Shown: one piece after another, positions 1 to 8,585 of the stretch | Position numbering within the stretch: the first letter of the stretch is position 1 | How the letters are laid out: each line of letters begins with the position of its first letter | From: Variovorax soli NBRC 106424 | Lineage (GTDB): Bacteria; Pseudomonadota; Gammaproteobacteria; Burkholderiales; Burkholderiaceae_C | NCBI RefSeq assembly: GCF_001591385.1 | Contig: NZ_BCUU01000030.1 | Span: 1-50,818, forward strand | Direction of reading: 5' to 3' | Length of the DNA: 50,818 nt | Program-made: the position numbers and the translations under genes | Notes under the pieces: generated by a model | The model's database searches: none | What the model saw: only the letters and a program-made list of their open reading frames with translations | What the model was told of the DNA's origin: nothing

Positions 1-1475
1 TGGGGGCTTGCGCCCTCGCGCAAATGCGGGGCGTGCCCCCACCCCTGCCCTCCCCCAGAGGGGGAGGGAGAGGAGAGGCGGTCGAAGAACTGCCGCAGCC
101 GCTCGATGGGCAGCAGCATCAGGTCGTGCAGGTTCAGGCCCGGCAGCGCCTCGAGCTGTGTGCGCGACCACTTCGCGCCCACGGGCATGAAGCGCTTTTC
201 CGGCGCCAGCACCGCATCGGCATCGTCCTTGCCGCCGATGCGCCACAGCAGGCTTTCCAGCTTCAGGCGCGCCCCGCCGCACACCGGGCAGGGCGTGTAG
301 CTGCGGTACTTGGACAAGAGCACGCGGATGTGCATCTTGTAGGCCTTGCTCTCGAGGTAGCCGAAGAAGCGGCGGATGCCGTACCACTGCTGGTTCCACT
401 TGCCCTTCCAGTGGGGGGAGCCTTCGATCACCCATTCCTTCTGCTCGGGCGTGAGCTTGACCCAGGGCGTGTCGCGCGGAATGCCCGCGGCCTCGGCATG
501 GCGCATGAGGTCGTCCTGGCATTCCTTCCAGGCCGGTGTCTGGATCGGCTTGATGGCGCCGGCGCGCAGCGTGAGCTTGTCGTTGGGAATGACCAGACCC
601 ATGTCCACCCCGATGACGCGCCCGAAGCCGCGGCAGGTGTCGCAGGCGCCCACCGCCGAGTTGAAGGAGAACATCGAGGGCAGCGGGTCGGCGTAGCGGA
701 TGTCGCTTTCCGGGCAGTGCAGGCCGGTGGAGAACTTCCAGATCTCGGGCTGGGTGCTTTCATCCGCCGGCAGCGCATACACGGTGAGCTTGCCCGAGCC
801 GCGCTTGAGCGCGACCTCGATGGCCTCGATCACGCGTGCGCGCTCGGCGCTCGACATGCGGAAGCGGTCGGCCACCACATCGAGCAGCTTGCGCGGCCCG
901 GTGGGCGTGGCCACCTCGCGCTCGGCCTGCACGCGCGTGAAGCCGCTGGCCGACAGCCATTGCTCGACTTCCTCGGCACTCGTGCCGCCGGGCAGTTCCA
1001 CCGGAAAGGTCAGCACCACGCGCGGATCGCCATTGGCTGCGGCGCGGGCGCTCAGCTCGGCATAGATGGAGTCGGGCGAGTCATGCCGCACCGGCAGCGC
1101 CGTCTCGCGGTCGAACAGCTGGCCGGCGCGCGCGAACAGGAGCTTGAGGTGGTCGTTGAGCTCCGTCATCGTGCCCACCGTGGAGCGCGAGGAGCGCACC
1201 GGGTTGGTCTGGTCGATGGCGATGGCCGGCGGCACGCCTTCCACCCGGTCCACCGCCGGCTTGTCCATGCGGTCCAGGAACTGGCGCGCGTAGGCCGAGA
1301 AGGTTTCGACATAGCGCCGCTGCCCTTCGGCAAACAGCGTGTCGAAGACCAGGCTGGACTTGCCCGAGCCGCTGGGGCCCGTGACCACCGTCAGCTCGCC
1401 GGTGCGGATGTCGAGGTCGAGGTTGCGAAGGTTGTGCTGGCGTGCGCCGCGAATCCGGATGGAGCCCTGTGTCAT
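1..1475 (-). CDS. uvrA: UvrA-type excinuclease ATPase, N-terminal part (gene continues beyond left edge)
   Basis: ABC-type ATPase of nucleotide excision repair, which recognises DNA damage and loads UvrB. The frame opens with ATG at 1475 and stays open to base 1. Seen: Walker A GPSGSGKSS at residues 33-41, the UvrA block EGQRRYVETFSAYARQFL just after it, a CDTC pair and the CPVCGGARLK block further on. The segment after AIDQTNP and LKLLFAR is divergent from E. coli UvrA, and this N-terminal style resembles the long UvrA paralogues I recall from Burkholderiales; whether this is the canonical gene or such a paralogue cannot be settled from the fragment. Near the left edge, after LPIERLRQFFDRL, the reading frame runs through a REP-like palindrome and encodes a Ser/Pro/Gly-rich stretch. 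No LexA box (CTGT-N8-ACAG) was seen upstream. Confidence 0.9.
   Translation of the reverse strand, partial: MTQGSIRIRGARQHNLRNLDLDIRTGELTVVTGPSGSGKSSLVFDTLFAEGQRRYVETFSAYARQFLDRMDKPAVDRVEGVPPAIAIDQTNPVRSSRSTVGTMTELNDHLKLLFARAGQLFDRETALPVRHDSPDSIYAELSARAAANGDPRVVLTFPVELPGGTSAEEVEQWLSASGFTRVQAEREVATPTGPRKLLDVVADRFRMSSAERARVIEAIEVALKRGSGKLTVYALPADESTQPEIWKFSTGLHCPESDIRYADPLPSMFSFNSAVGACDTCRGFGRVIGVDMGLVIPNDKLTLRAGAIKPIQTPAWKECQDDLMRHAEAAGIPRDTPWVKLTPEQKEWVIEGSPHWKGKWNQQWYGIRRFFGYLESKAYKMHIRVLLSKYRSYTPCPVCGGARLKLESLLWRIGGKDDADAVLAPEKRFMPVGAKWSRTQLEALPGLNLHDLMLLPIERLRQFFDRLSSPSPSGGGQGWGHAPHLREGASP
33..70. repeat. REP-like palindrome inside the uvrA reading frame
   Basis: The stretch holds CCCTCCCCCAGAGGGGGAGGG, an imperfect palindrome preceded by GCCCCCACCCCTG. 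It is the same family as the elements at 19297-19408, which read GCCCTCACCCTGCCCTCTCCCAGAGGG and so on. It lies in frame in uvrA and is translated on the minus strand as Ser/Pro residues followed by GGGQGWGH, without a stop codon. Confidence 0.75.
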
Positions 1476-1762
1476 GCGTGCCTTGATGGGTGGGGCAAAC
1501 ATTCTATGGAGGGCCGGCTGACAGGCTGCTGCCATGCCACGATGCCGGCTCGCCGAGTCAGGGATTGGGGCCGATGGCACGCCGCATGTGCGCCGGACAC
1601 GCTAGGCGCGATGTGCCAGAAACGCGAACCTTCTCGTGACATTCGCCCCAAAGAGTGTCTCGAAAACCGCTCACAGCGGGTTTTCCCGAATCAAAGATCG
1701 AGCCACTTCACGCGCCAATATCGCCTCCTGAAGCATTTGCTTACATACAAGAGACGAGACCC
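1476..1762. other. Divergent intergenic region between uvrA and a binding-protein gene
   Basis: 287 bases with lower GC than the flanking genes. A small bulged hairpin (AAAACCGC 1663-1670 against GCGGGTTTT 1676-1684) lies in the likely leader of the plus-strand gene. No confident promoter consensus, LexA box or small ORF was found. Confidence 0.5.
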
Positions 1763-2890
1763 ATGCGCACCAAGCGATTCGCCGGCAGCCTTCGCGCCGC
1801 CGCCCTCACCCTGGCATGCCTTGGCGCATGCGGCATGGCCCAGGCCCAGCTGGTGATCGGCCAGACGGCGGGCATCAGCGGCTCGGTGGCCGCCAGCGTC
1901 AACGAAACCATTGCCGGCGCGCAGCTGGTGATCGATGCGGTCAACGCGCAAGGCGGCGTGCATGGCGAACGCATCGAGATCACCCGCATGGACGACGCCT
2001 TCGATGTGAAGCGTGCGAGCGCCAACGCCAAGGTGCTCATCGAGCAGAAGCAGGTGCTGGCCATGTTCATGACGCGCGGCACGCCCCACACGCAATCGAT
2101 CATTCCGCTGCTGGATGCCAATGGCGTGGCGCTGGTCGCGCCCTCCACCGGCGCCATGGCGCTGCACCAGCCGGTGCAGAAGCACGTGTTCAATGTGCGC
2201 TCCAGCTACCAGCGCGAGGCCGAGAAGGCCGTGGCGCACCTGAGCACGGTGGGCATGAGCCGCATCTCGGTGGTGCACGTGACCGACTCCTTCGGCGCCG
2301 ACGCGCTGGAGGGCGCGAAGAAGGGCTTTGCCAAGGCGGGCTTCGAGCCGGCCGCGGTGGTGCCGGCGGACCGCGACAAGCCCGACTACGCGGCCATCGT
2401 GCCCAAGCTGGTGGCGGCCAACTCGCAGGCCGTGCTGTGGATCGGCTCCGGCACCGCGGTGGTCGAGGGCGTGAAGGCGCTGCGCGCGGCGGGCTCGGCA
2501 GCGCAGGTGGTCACGCTGTCCAACAACGCGTCCAGCGGATTCATCCAGCAGCTGGGCGACGCCAGCAAGGGCGTGATCGTCACGCAGGTGTTCCCGAACG
2601 AACGCTCGGTGGCCAACCCCATGGTGAAGGAGGCCCTGGGCATGGCCCGCGCCAAGGGCATGAACGAACTCTCGCCGGCGTCGCTGGAAGGCTTCGCGTC
2701 CGCGAAGGTGCTGGTGGAGGGCCTGCGCCGCGCCGGCCCCAAGCCCACGCGCGCCAGGGTGGTGGCCGCGCTGGAGAGCATCCGCGGCTACGACATCGGC
2801 GGGCTGGAGGTGAGCTATTCGCCCACCGACCACAGCGGCATCGACTTCGCCGACCTGTCCATCATCTCGGACGGCCGCTTCAAGCGCTGA
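1763..2890 (+). CDS. Periplasmic branched-chain amino acid/amide-type ABC transporter substrate-binding protein
   Basis: A 375-residue type I periplasmic binding protein (Peripla_BP_6, LivK-like). It would capture a small solute, classically a branched-chain amino acid, amide or carboxylate, for an ABC importer. The start at 1763 gives a clean Sec signal peptide (MRTKRF, hydrophobic core, cleavage near AQA-Q at about residue 28); a longer in-frame start at 1655 would bury the signal and is rejected. The mature part begins LVIGQTAGISG and ends with the VSYSPTDHSGIDFADL-type C-terminal lobe common in this family. No permease or ATPase gene lies nearby, so it is an orphan binding protein here. 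The substrate cannot be read from the sequence. Confidence 0.85.
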   Translation: MRTKRFAGSLRAAALTLACLGACGMAQAQLVIGQTAGISGSVAASVNETIAGAQLVIDAVNAQGGVHGERIEITRMDDAFDVKRASANAKVLIEQKQVLAMFMTRGTPHTQSIIPLLDANGVALVAPSTGAMALHQPVQKHVFNVRSSYQREAEKAVAHLSTVGMSRISVVHVTDSFGADALEGAKKGFAKAGFEPAAVVPADRDKPDYAAIVPKLVAANSQAVLWIGSGTAVVEGVKALRAAGSAAQVVTLSNNASSGFIQQLGDASKGVIVTQVFPNERSVANPMVKEALGMARAKGMNELSPASLEGFASAKVLVEGLRRAGPKPTRARVVAALESIRGYDIGGLEVSYSPTDHSGIDFADLSIISDGRFKR

Positions 2891-2915
2891 CGGCACGCCC
2901 CCGGGCGGGCAGGCC

Positions 2916-3062
2916 CTACTTCGCCGGCGCCGGTTCCGGCGCATGCGTGGTGGTGTCGCCGCCGTGCTTCTCGCCCGACATGTCGACCTTGTCGCCGGCC
3001 TTCATGATCACGAACAGGGCAATGGCGGCAAAGGCGACGAAGCCGACAACGATCTTCCACAT
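2916..3062 (-). CDS. Small single-span membrane protein, 48 residues
   Basis: Short ORF starting MWKIVVGFVAFAAIALFVIM: one N-terminal transmembrane helix (about residues 3-20), then a hydrophilic tail rich in Lys, Asp, His and Thr that ends in PEPAPAK. A strong Shine-Dalgarno sequence (AGGAGG) precedes the ATG, which supports translation. I have an impression of similar short proteins in Comamonadaceae but cannot name a family. It is convergent with the binding-protein gene on its left and lies downstream of the MFS transporter gene, separated from it by a hairpin and a repeat, so it is probably transcribed on its own. Function unknown. Confidence 0.7.
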   Translation of the reverse strand: MWKIVVGFVAFAAIALFVIMKAGDKVDMSGEKHGGDTTTHAPEPAPAK

Positions 3063-3113
3063 GGTGCAGGTCCTCCTGAATGGGTGAGTGACGGGTGAGC
3101 AACTGCGCTCAAG

Positions 3114-3157
3114 AAAAAGGCCTCAAGACCGCGCTAAGCGGCGCATGAAGCCTTTTT
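3114..3157 (-). terminator. Rho-independent terminator-like hairpin
   Basis: AAAAAGGCCTCA (3114-3125) pairs with TGAAGCCTTTTT (3146-3157) with one mismatch, and an inner CCGC/GCGG stem continues the hairpin. The A/T runs on both sides make it usable in either direction. It lies 3' of the MFS transporter and 5' of the small membrane protein gene on the minus strand. Confidence 0.7.
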
Positions 3158-3188
3158 GTCGAACACTCGCTTGCTAGCGCTTGCCGGG

Positions 3189-3277
3189 AACACCGCGGAA
3201 CCGGCTTTGCCGGGCCGCTGGTGTTGCCCCCTTGAGGGGGGATGCGAGCTACACGAAGTGAGCGAGAGTCGGGGGTG
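3189..3277. repeat. Composite intergenic repeat with nested hairpin
   Basis: AACACC-GCGG-aa-CCGGC-ttt-GCCGG-g-CCGC-t-GGTGTT (3189-3225) folds into a 15-bp nested stem. It is followed by CCCCC-ttga-GGGGG (3227-3240) and a GAGTCGGGGGTGGG tail ending at the transporter stop codon. The form matches REP-like intergenic repeats I associate with Comamonadaceae genomes; the family assignment is from memory. It may protect or end the transporter transcript. Confidence 0.65.
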
Positions 3278-3279
3278 GG

Positions 3280-4971
<1,692 letters not shown>

Positions 4972-5065
4972 GTCGTCGGTCTCCTATCGTAAGAATTGGT
5001 GCGGCACCGAGACTCGGCGCCGTGACGAATTCTTCGGCCGGCGACTGACCCTAGGCTTGCGCCAA

Positions 5066-5095
5066 ACTTAACGTTTGCTGACGAACTAGAGTCAA
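5066..5095 (-). promoter_or_regulatory. Possible sigma-70 promoter for the MFS transporter
   Basis: On the minus strand, TTGACT (complement of 5090-5095) is followed after 18 bases by TTAAGT (complement of 5066-5071). A short inverted repeat CAAAC-TTAAC-GTTTG (5063-5077) overlaps the -10. The -10 match is weak. Confidence 0.3.
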
Positions 5096-5142
5096 ACCCG
5101 CGACGCCACTTCCGGCATGCGGAAATTGGGGGTGGCAGGGGC

Positions 5143-5787
5143 TCAGGGTTTTCCGCGAGCCGTCAGGCTGGGGCGGTTTGCCGCATGGCGCCAGGCGGTC
5201 TCGCCGAACCACGGGTCGCCATCGAGGTAGCCGCGCAGGATCGGCAGGCTGTCGAAGCCCCAGAACCTCTGGCCGCCCACCTCGAAGGTGGGCGTGCCGA
5301 AGATGCCTGCGGCCATGGCCTCGTCGGTGTTGGCACGCAGCTGCGCCTTCACCGCGTCGGCATCGGCCTCGCGCACCGGGTGCAGCCGGGCCTGGAGCGC
5401 CGCCAGTTGCGCTGCATCGCCCGGCTCGCCGCCGCCCTGCCAGATGTCGCGGAAGATGGTCTCGGTCACGAAGCGGCTGGTGTCGCCGTCATGGCTGGTG
5501 GACAGCGCCAGCCGCAGGTAGGGCAGCGAGTTGAAGGGGTGCGTGGCCGGCATGTCGATGTGGATGTCGTGCGCATGGCCCAGCCACAGCACATGCTTGT
5601 AGGTCCAGTCGCGCTTGTTCGGCACCTCGGCCGGGCCCAGCAGGCCATGGTGGCGCAGCAGCGGCCCCAGCAGCACCGGCCGGTAGCGGATGTGATAGCT
5701 CAGCCCGGCCAGCGTCTCGGGCAGCTTCTCGAAAGCCAGGTACGCGAAGGGCGAGATGAAGTCGTAGTAGAAGGTGATGTTCTTCAT
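5143..5787 (-). CDS. 2-hydroxychromene-2-carboxylate isomerase-like protein (DsbA fold)
   Basis: A 214-residue thioredoxin-fold protein of the HCCA isomerase/GST-kappa family, which uses glutathione to isomerise an aromatic breakdown product in naphthalene-type pathways; many homologues act elsewhere. The N-terminus has FYYDFISPFAYLAFE, with Ser12 where family members carry the glutathione-contacting serine, and the C-terminus has GIFGTPTFEVGGQRFWGFD. Start taken at 5787 to match the family; an alternative ATG at 5826 overlaps the DUF1289 stop as TGATG and would add 13 residues. No aromatic-ring degradation genes are nearby, so the substrate is unknown. Confidence 0.85.
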   Translation of the reverse strand: MKNITFYYDFISPFAYLAFEKLPETLAGLSYHIRYRPVLLGPLLRHHGLLGPAEVPNKRDWTYKHVLWLGHAHDIHIDMPATHPFNSLPYLRLALSTSHDGDTSRFVTETIFRDIWQGGGEPGDAAQLAALQARLHPVREADADAVKAQLRANTDEAMAAGIFGTPTFEVGGQRFWGFDSLPILRGYLDGDPWFGETAWRHAANRPSLTARGKP

Positions 5788-5825
5788 GGCGTCGCTCTGT
5801 CCTTCTCTCGGTGAGTCCAGTCCCA

Positions 5826-6080
5826 TCAGGTCGGATGCGTATCTTGCACCGCGCGCCGGCCGATGTGCAGCCAGATCGTGCGCTTGGCCGCATCGTCCAT
5901 GGTGCTCCATGCGGCGATCTCGTCCAGCGTGCGCAAGCACCCCTGGCACAGGCCGCTGGCGGCATCCATGCGGCAGACCGACACGCACGGCGAGGGCACC
6001 GGCTCGCCCGCCGCCGCGGCGTGCTGCAAGACCGCCTCGGCGCGCCGGGCCAGTTCCGCCAGCGTGGTGGTCGGCGTCAC
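5826..6080 (-). CDS. DUF1289 domain protein (four-cysteine small protein)
   Basis: An 84-residue protein with the DUF1289 pattern SPCVSVCRMD, then GLCQGCLRTLDEIAAW, giving four clustered cysteines that suggest metal or Fe-S binding. The start is GTG at 6080, which overlaps the TGA of the upstream YbaK-like gene (GTGA), so translation is probably coupled. The stop overlaps a possible ATG of the isomerase gene. DUF1289 proteins are often encoded beside metabolic enzymes; function unknown. Confidence 0.8.
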   Translation of the reverse strand: MTPTTTLAELARRAEAVLQHAAAAGEPVPSPCVSVCRMDAASGLCQGCLRTLDEIAAWSTMDDAAKRTIWLHIGRRAVQDTHPT

Positions 6081-6598
6081 GACAACGAAGACGAAGCGGG
6101 CGGCTGCACCACGTCGGCCACCGGCGCACCGGTGAGCTTCTCGAGCTCGGCCGGACTGAGCTTGACCACCGCATGCGGGTGGCCCGCGGCGGCCCAGATC
6201 TCCTGGAAGCGGAACAGCTCGCGGTCGATCAGCGTGACCGGCTCGGTGGCATGCGCGAAGGGCGACACGCCGCCAATGGAAAAGCCGGTGGCCGCCTTCA
6301 CGAAGTCGGCATCGGCGCGTCCGGTCTTGCCGACGATCGCATCCACTTTTTTCTCGTCCACGCGGCGGTCGCCCGAGGCGACGACCAGCACCGCCACGTT
6401 GTCGCTCTTGCGCTTGAAGATGATGCTCTTGGCCACCTGCCCCACCTCGATGCCCAGGAGATCGGCCGCCTGCTGCGCGGTGCGCGCGGCATCGTCGAGC
6501 ATCTGCGGCGTGTGCGGATGGCCGGCGGACTGCAGCAGGCGGGCGACGCGCTGGACGGTTTCGGGGAGGGCTGTGAGTTCGGCGCCGCACATGGGCAT
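6077..6598 (-). CDS. YbaK/EbsC family aminoacyl-tRNA deacylase-like protein
   Basis: A 173-residue protein of the YbaK/ProX editing-domain family, whose members hydrolyse mischarged Cys- or Ala-tRNA(Pro). Seen: VAKSIIFKR with the family lysine, VASGDRRVDEKKV, and the ATGFSIGGVSPFAH glycine-rich loop. The family is normally about 155-175 residues, so this is full length. Its stop overlaps the GTG start of the DUF1289 gene. Exact tRNA specificity is not visible. Confidence 0.88.
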   Translation of the reverse strand: MPMCGAELTALPETVQRVARLLQSAGHPHTPQMLDDAARTAQQAADLLGIEVGQVAKSIIFKRKSDNVAVLVVASGDRRVDEKKVDAIVGKTGRADADFVKAATGFSIGGVSPFAHATEPVTLIDRELFRFQEIWAAAGHPHAVVKLSPAELEKLTGAPVADVVQPPASSSLS

Positions 6599-6644
6599 GT
6601 TCCTGTTGAATGAGTGCGCCAGAGTTTAGGCGCACGGCCGTAGG

Positions 6645-7160
6645 TCAGGACGTGACGACGTCTACCCGCAGCGGCACCGCGCGGCGCAGCGCGTCGCCCA
6701 CCGGAGAGTGCTGTTCCGCCCAATGCACCAGTTCTCGAAGCTGTTCTTCCGATACGCCTTCAGCCGCCACGCGTACCGTGACGCGCACATCCAGCGGCCC
6801 GGCCGGCACGGCCTCGTCCAGGCCCAGGATGCCACGGTGATCCGACTCGCTCTCGGCCGTCACTTCAAGGTGCTGGAGCACGATCCCGAGTTGCGCCGCA
6901 CGAAGGGCCACCAGCGTCGCATCGCAGTTCGCGAGCGCCGCGCGCATCAACCAGCCAGGCGAAGGCGCGCTGTTCGTGCCGCCGATGGACACTGGCATGT
7001 CGGTCACCACCGCCACGCCGCCGGGTCCGTCGACGCGGCACCGCAGGCCTGACTCGAGCACCGCCGTGGCCGGTGCATCCTTGGACAGCGCGTCTTGCGG
7101 CTGCCCTTCGAAGTGCTTGCTGAGTTTGCCCAGCGACTGCTGGATGCGCTCGATGCTCAT
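6645..7160 (-). CDS. OsmC family protein lacking the second redox cysteine
   Basis: A 171-residue OsmC/Ohr-fold protein. OsmC proteins reduce organic hydroperoxides using a Cys pair. Here WLMRAALANCDATLVALRA gives the first cysteine (Cys79) in its usual helix, but the position of the second, normally a CPV motif, reads HSPVGDAL with Ser152. The only other cysteine is Cys41. It is therefore likely a one-Cys OsmC subfamily member and may not be a standard peroxidase. It lies alone between the YbaK-like gene and a lipoprotein gene, same strand. Confidence 0.85.
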   Translation of the reverse strand: MSIERIQQSLGKLSKHFEGQPQDALSKDAPATAVLESGLRCRVDGPGGVAVVTDMPVSIGGTNSAPSPGWLMRAALANCDATLVALRAAQLGIVLQHLEVTAESESDHRGILGLDEAVPAGPLDVRVTVRVAAEGVSEEQLRELVHWAEQHSPVGDALRRAVPLRVDVVTS

Positions 7161-7190
7161 TGCGACTCCGTTCTCCGTTGAGAAAACCGC

Positions 7191-7610
7191 CTAGCCTCCG
7201 TGCCGCTGCCCCGGCACCTCGATGTTCACCACATAGGAAGAGTGCGCCCTGGGAAACATCCGGACGGCCAGCATGCCAGCGTACTTTCCCATGGAAGCAA
7301 GTTCTCCGTCATGCAATATCCCAACGTGAAACTCCCCGGTGGGTATGCGTTCGCAAGAAACCTCGACATTCAAGCCCGACGGAAGCTGGCACTTCAAGGG
7401 TCCGACGAGCGAGGACAGCCCAGGCGAACTGGCGCTCGGCTTCAAGCGTCCGGAAGCGACCTTCGAGGATGTGTCCGCGACGTCGGTCCAGACGCTGACT
7501 TCAATTTCTTGCTTGTTTTCGGAATCTGCCATGGCCCGAGGTTTGCATGCCGAAAGAAAGGATACGCCGGCAAGTGCGGCCGTGGAGCCGAGAACGCTTC
7601 GGCGCTTCAT
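7191..7610 (-). CDS. Hypothetical lipoprotein, 139 residues
   Basis: Starts MKRRSVLGSTAALAG and has a lipobox LSAC with Cys22, so it is a predicted lipoprotein; the twin arginines hint at Tat export. The mature part (about 117 residues) has two more cysteines and no motif I recognise. Base composition is visibly poorer in GC than the flanking genes, which suggests recent acquisition or weak selection. It lies between the OsmC gene and the HMG-CoA lyase gene on the same strand. Confidence 0.65.
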   Translation of the reverse strand: MKRRSVLGSTAALAGVSFLSACKPRAMADSENKQEIEVSVWTDVADTSSKVASGRLKPSASSPGLSSLVGPLKCQLPSGLNVEVSCERIPTGEFHVGILHDGELASMGKYAGMLAVRMFPRAHSSYVVNIEVPGQRHGG

Positions 7611-7619
7611 CGGTTGCCG

Positions 7620-8540
7620 CTAGGCCGCACGCTTGTTCAGGATCGCCGTCGCCGCCCGCGAGGCCGGCTTGCGCCCCAGCGCCTCGCTGATGTACGCCCC
7701 GGCGTCGATGAGCTTGTCCAGGTCGATGCCGGTCTCGATGCCCATGCCCTGCAGCAGGTACACCACGTCCTCGGTGGCCACGTTGCCCGTCGCGCCCTTG
7801 GCATAGGGGCAGCCGCCCAGGCCCGCGGACGACGACTGGAAGTTCCACACGCCCAGCTCCAGCGAGGCCAGCGTGTTGGCCAGCGCCTGGCCGTAGGTGT
7901 CGTGGAAATGGCCCGAGATGTGGTCCACGCCGAAATGCGCCAGCGTGGCCTCCAGCGCGGCCTGCACCTTGCGCGGCGTGCCGACGCCGATGGTGTCGGC
8001 CACGTCCACGCGCTCCACGCCGATGTCCTTCATCAGCCCTGCCAGCATGCGCACGCGCTCGGGTGCGATCTCGCCTTCGTACGGGCAGCCCACGGTGCAC
8101 GACATGGCGCCGCGCACGGCGATGCCCTTCTCGCGCGCCGCCGCCACCACCGGCGCAAAGCGCTCGATGCTTTCGGCGATGGAGCAGTTGATGTTCTTCT
8201 GGCTGAAGGCCTCGCTGGCGGCGCCGAACACCACGATCTCGTCCGGCCACTCCTCGCGCGGCGCGGCCACTGCCGCCTCGAAACCCTTCATGTTGGGCGT
8301 GAGCACCGAATAACGCACGCCGGGCTTGCGCCGCAGGCCATGCATCACCTGCGCGTTGTCGGCCATCTGCGGCACCCACTTGGGGCTGACGAAGCTGGTG
8401 ACCTCGATCTCCTTCAGGCCCGCATCCTCCAGGCGCTGGATGAGGCCCAGCTTGACCTCGGTGGGCACCGGCTGCTTCTCGTTCTGCAGGCCGTCGCGCG
8501 GGCCGACGTCGATGATCTTCACGCGGGAGGGGTAGTTCAT
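7620..8540 (-). CDS. mvaB: Hydroxymethylglutaryl-CoA lyase
   Basis: Cleaves HMG-CoA to acetyl-CoA and acetoacetate, the last step of leucine breakdown. A 306-residue TIM-barrel protein with DVGPRDGLQNE near the N-terminus (catalytic Arg and metal Asp), SCTVGCPYEGE, a metal-binding SGHFHDTYGQA and the HMGL signature GLGGCPYAKGATGN with the catalytic cysteine. The start at 8540 (MNYPSR) is chosen over 8585 because AAAGAGG lies about 10 bases upstream and homologues begin there. It is the last gene of the leucine catabolism run, 45 bases after the hydroxypyruvate reductase gene. Confidence 0.96.
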   Translation of the reverse strand: MNYPSRVKIIDVGPRDGLQNEKQPVPTEVKLGLIQRLEDAGLKEIEVTSFVSPKWVPQMADNAQVMHGLRRKPGVRYSVLTPNMKGFEAAVAAPREEWPDEIVVFGAASEAFSQKNINCSIAESIERFAPVVAAAREKGIAVRGAMSCTVGCPYEGEIAPERVRMLAGLMKDIGVERVDVADTIGVGTPRKVQAALEATLAHFGVDHISGHFHDTYGQALANTLASLELGVWNFQSSSAGLGGCPYAKGATGNVATEDVVYLLQGMGIETGIDLDKLIDAGAYISEALGRKPASRAATAILNKRAA

Positions 8541-8585
8541 GATGGATGGCCTCTTTATCGAATGCGGATTGTCCGGCGCGCTCAA

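Noticed and set aside
1663..1684. Hairpin AAAACCGC/GCGGGTTTT as a terminator
   Set aside because: No gene ends upstream of it on the plus strand, the stem has a bulge, and uvrA is transcribed away from it. It may be a leader structure but nothing more can be claimed.
1476..1762. SOS (LexA) box upstream of uvrA
   Set aside because: No CTGT-N8-ACAG match was found in the divergent region.
24..1856. A 610-codon plus-strand frame over uvrA
   Set aside because: Antisense of the uvrA frame, which carries the Walker A and UvrA signature motifs.
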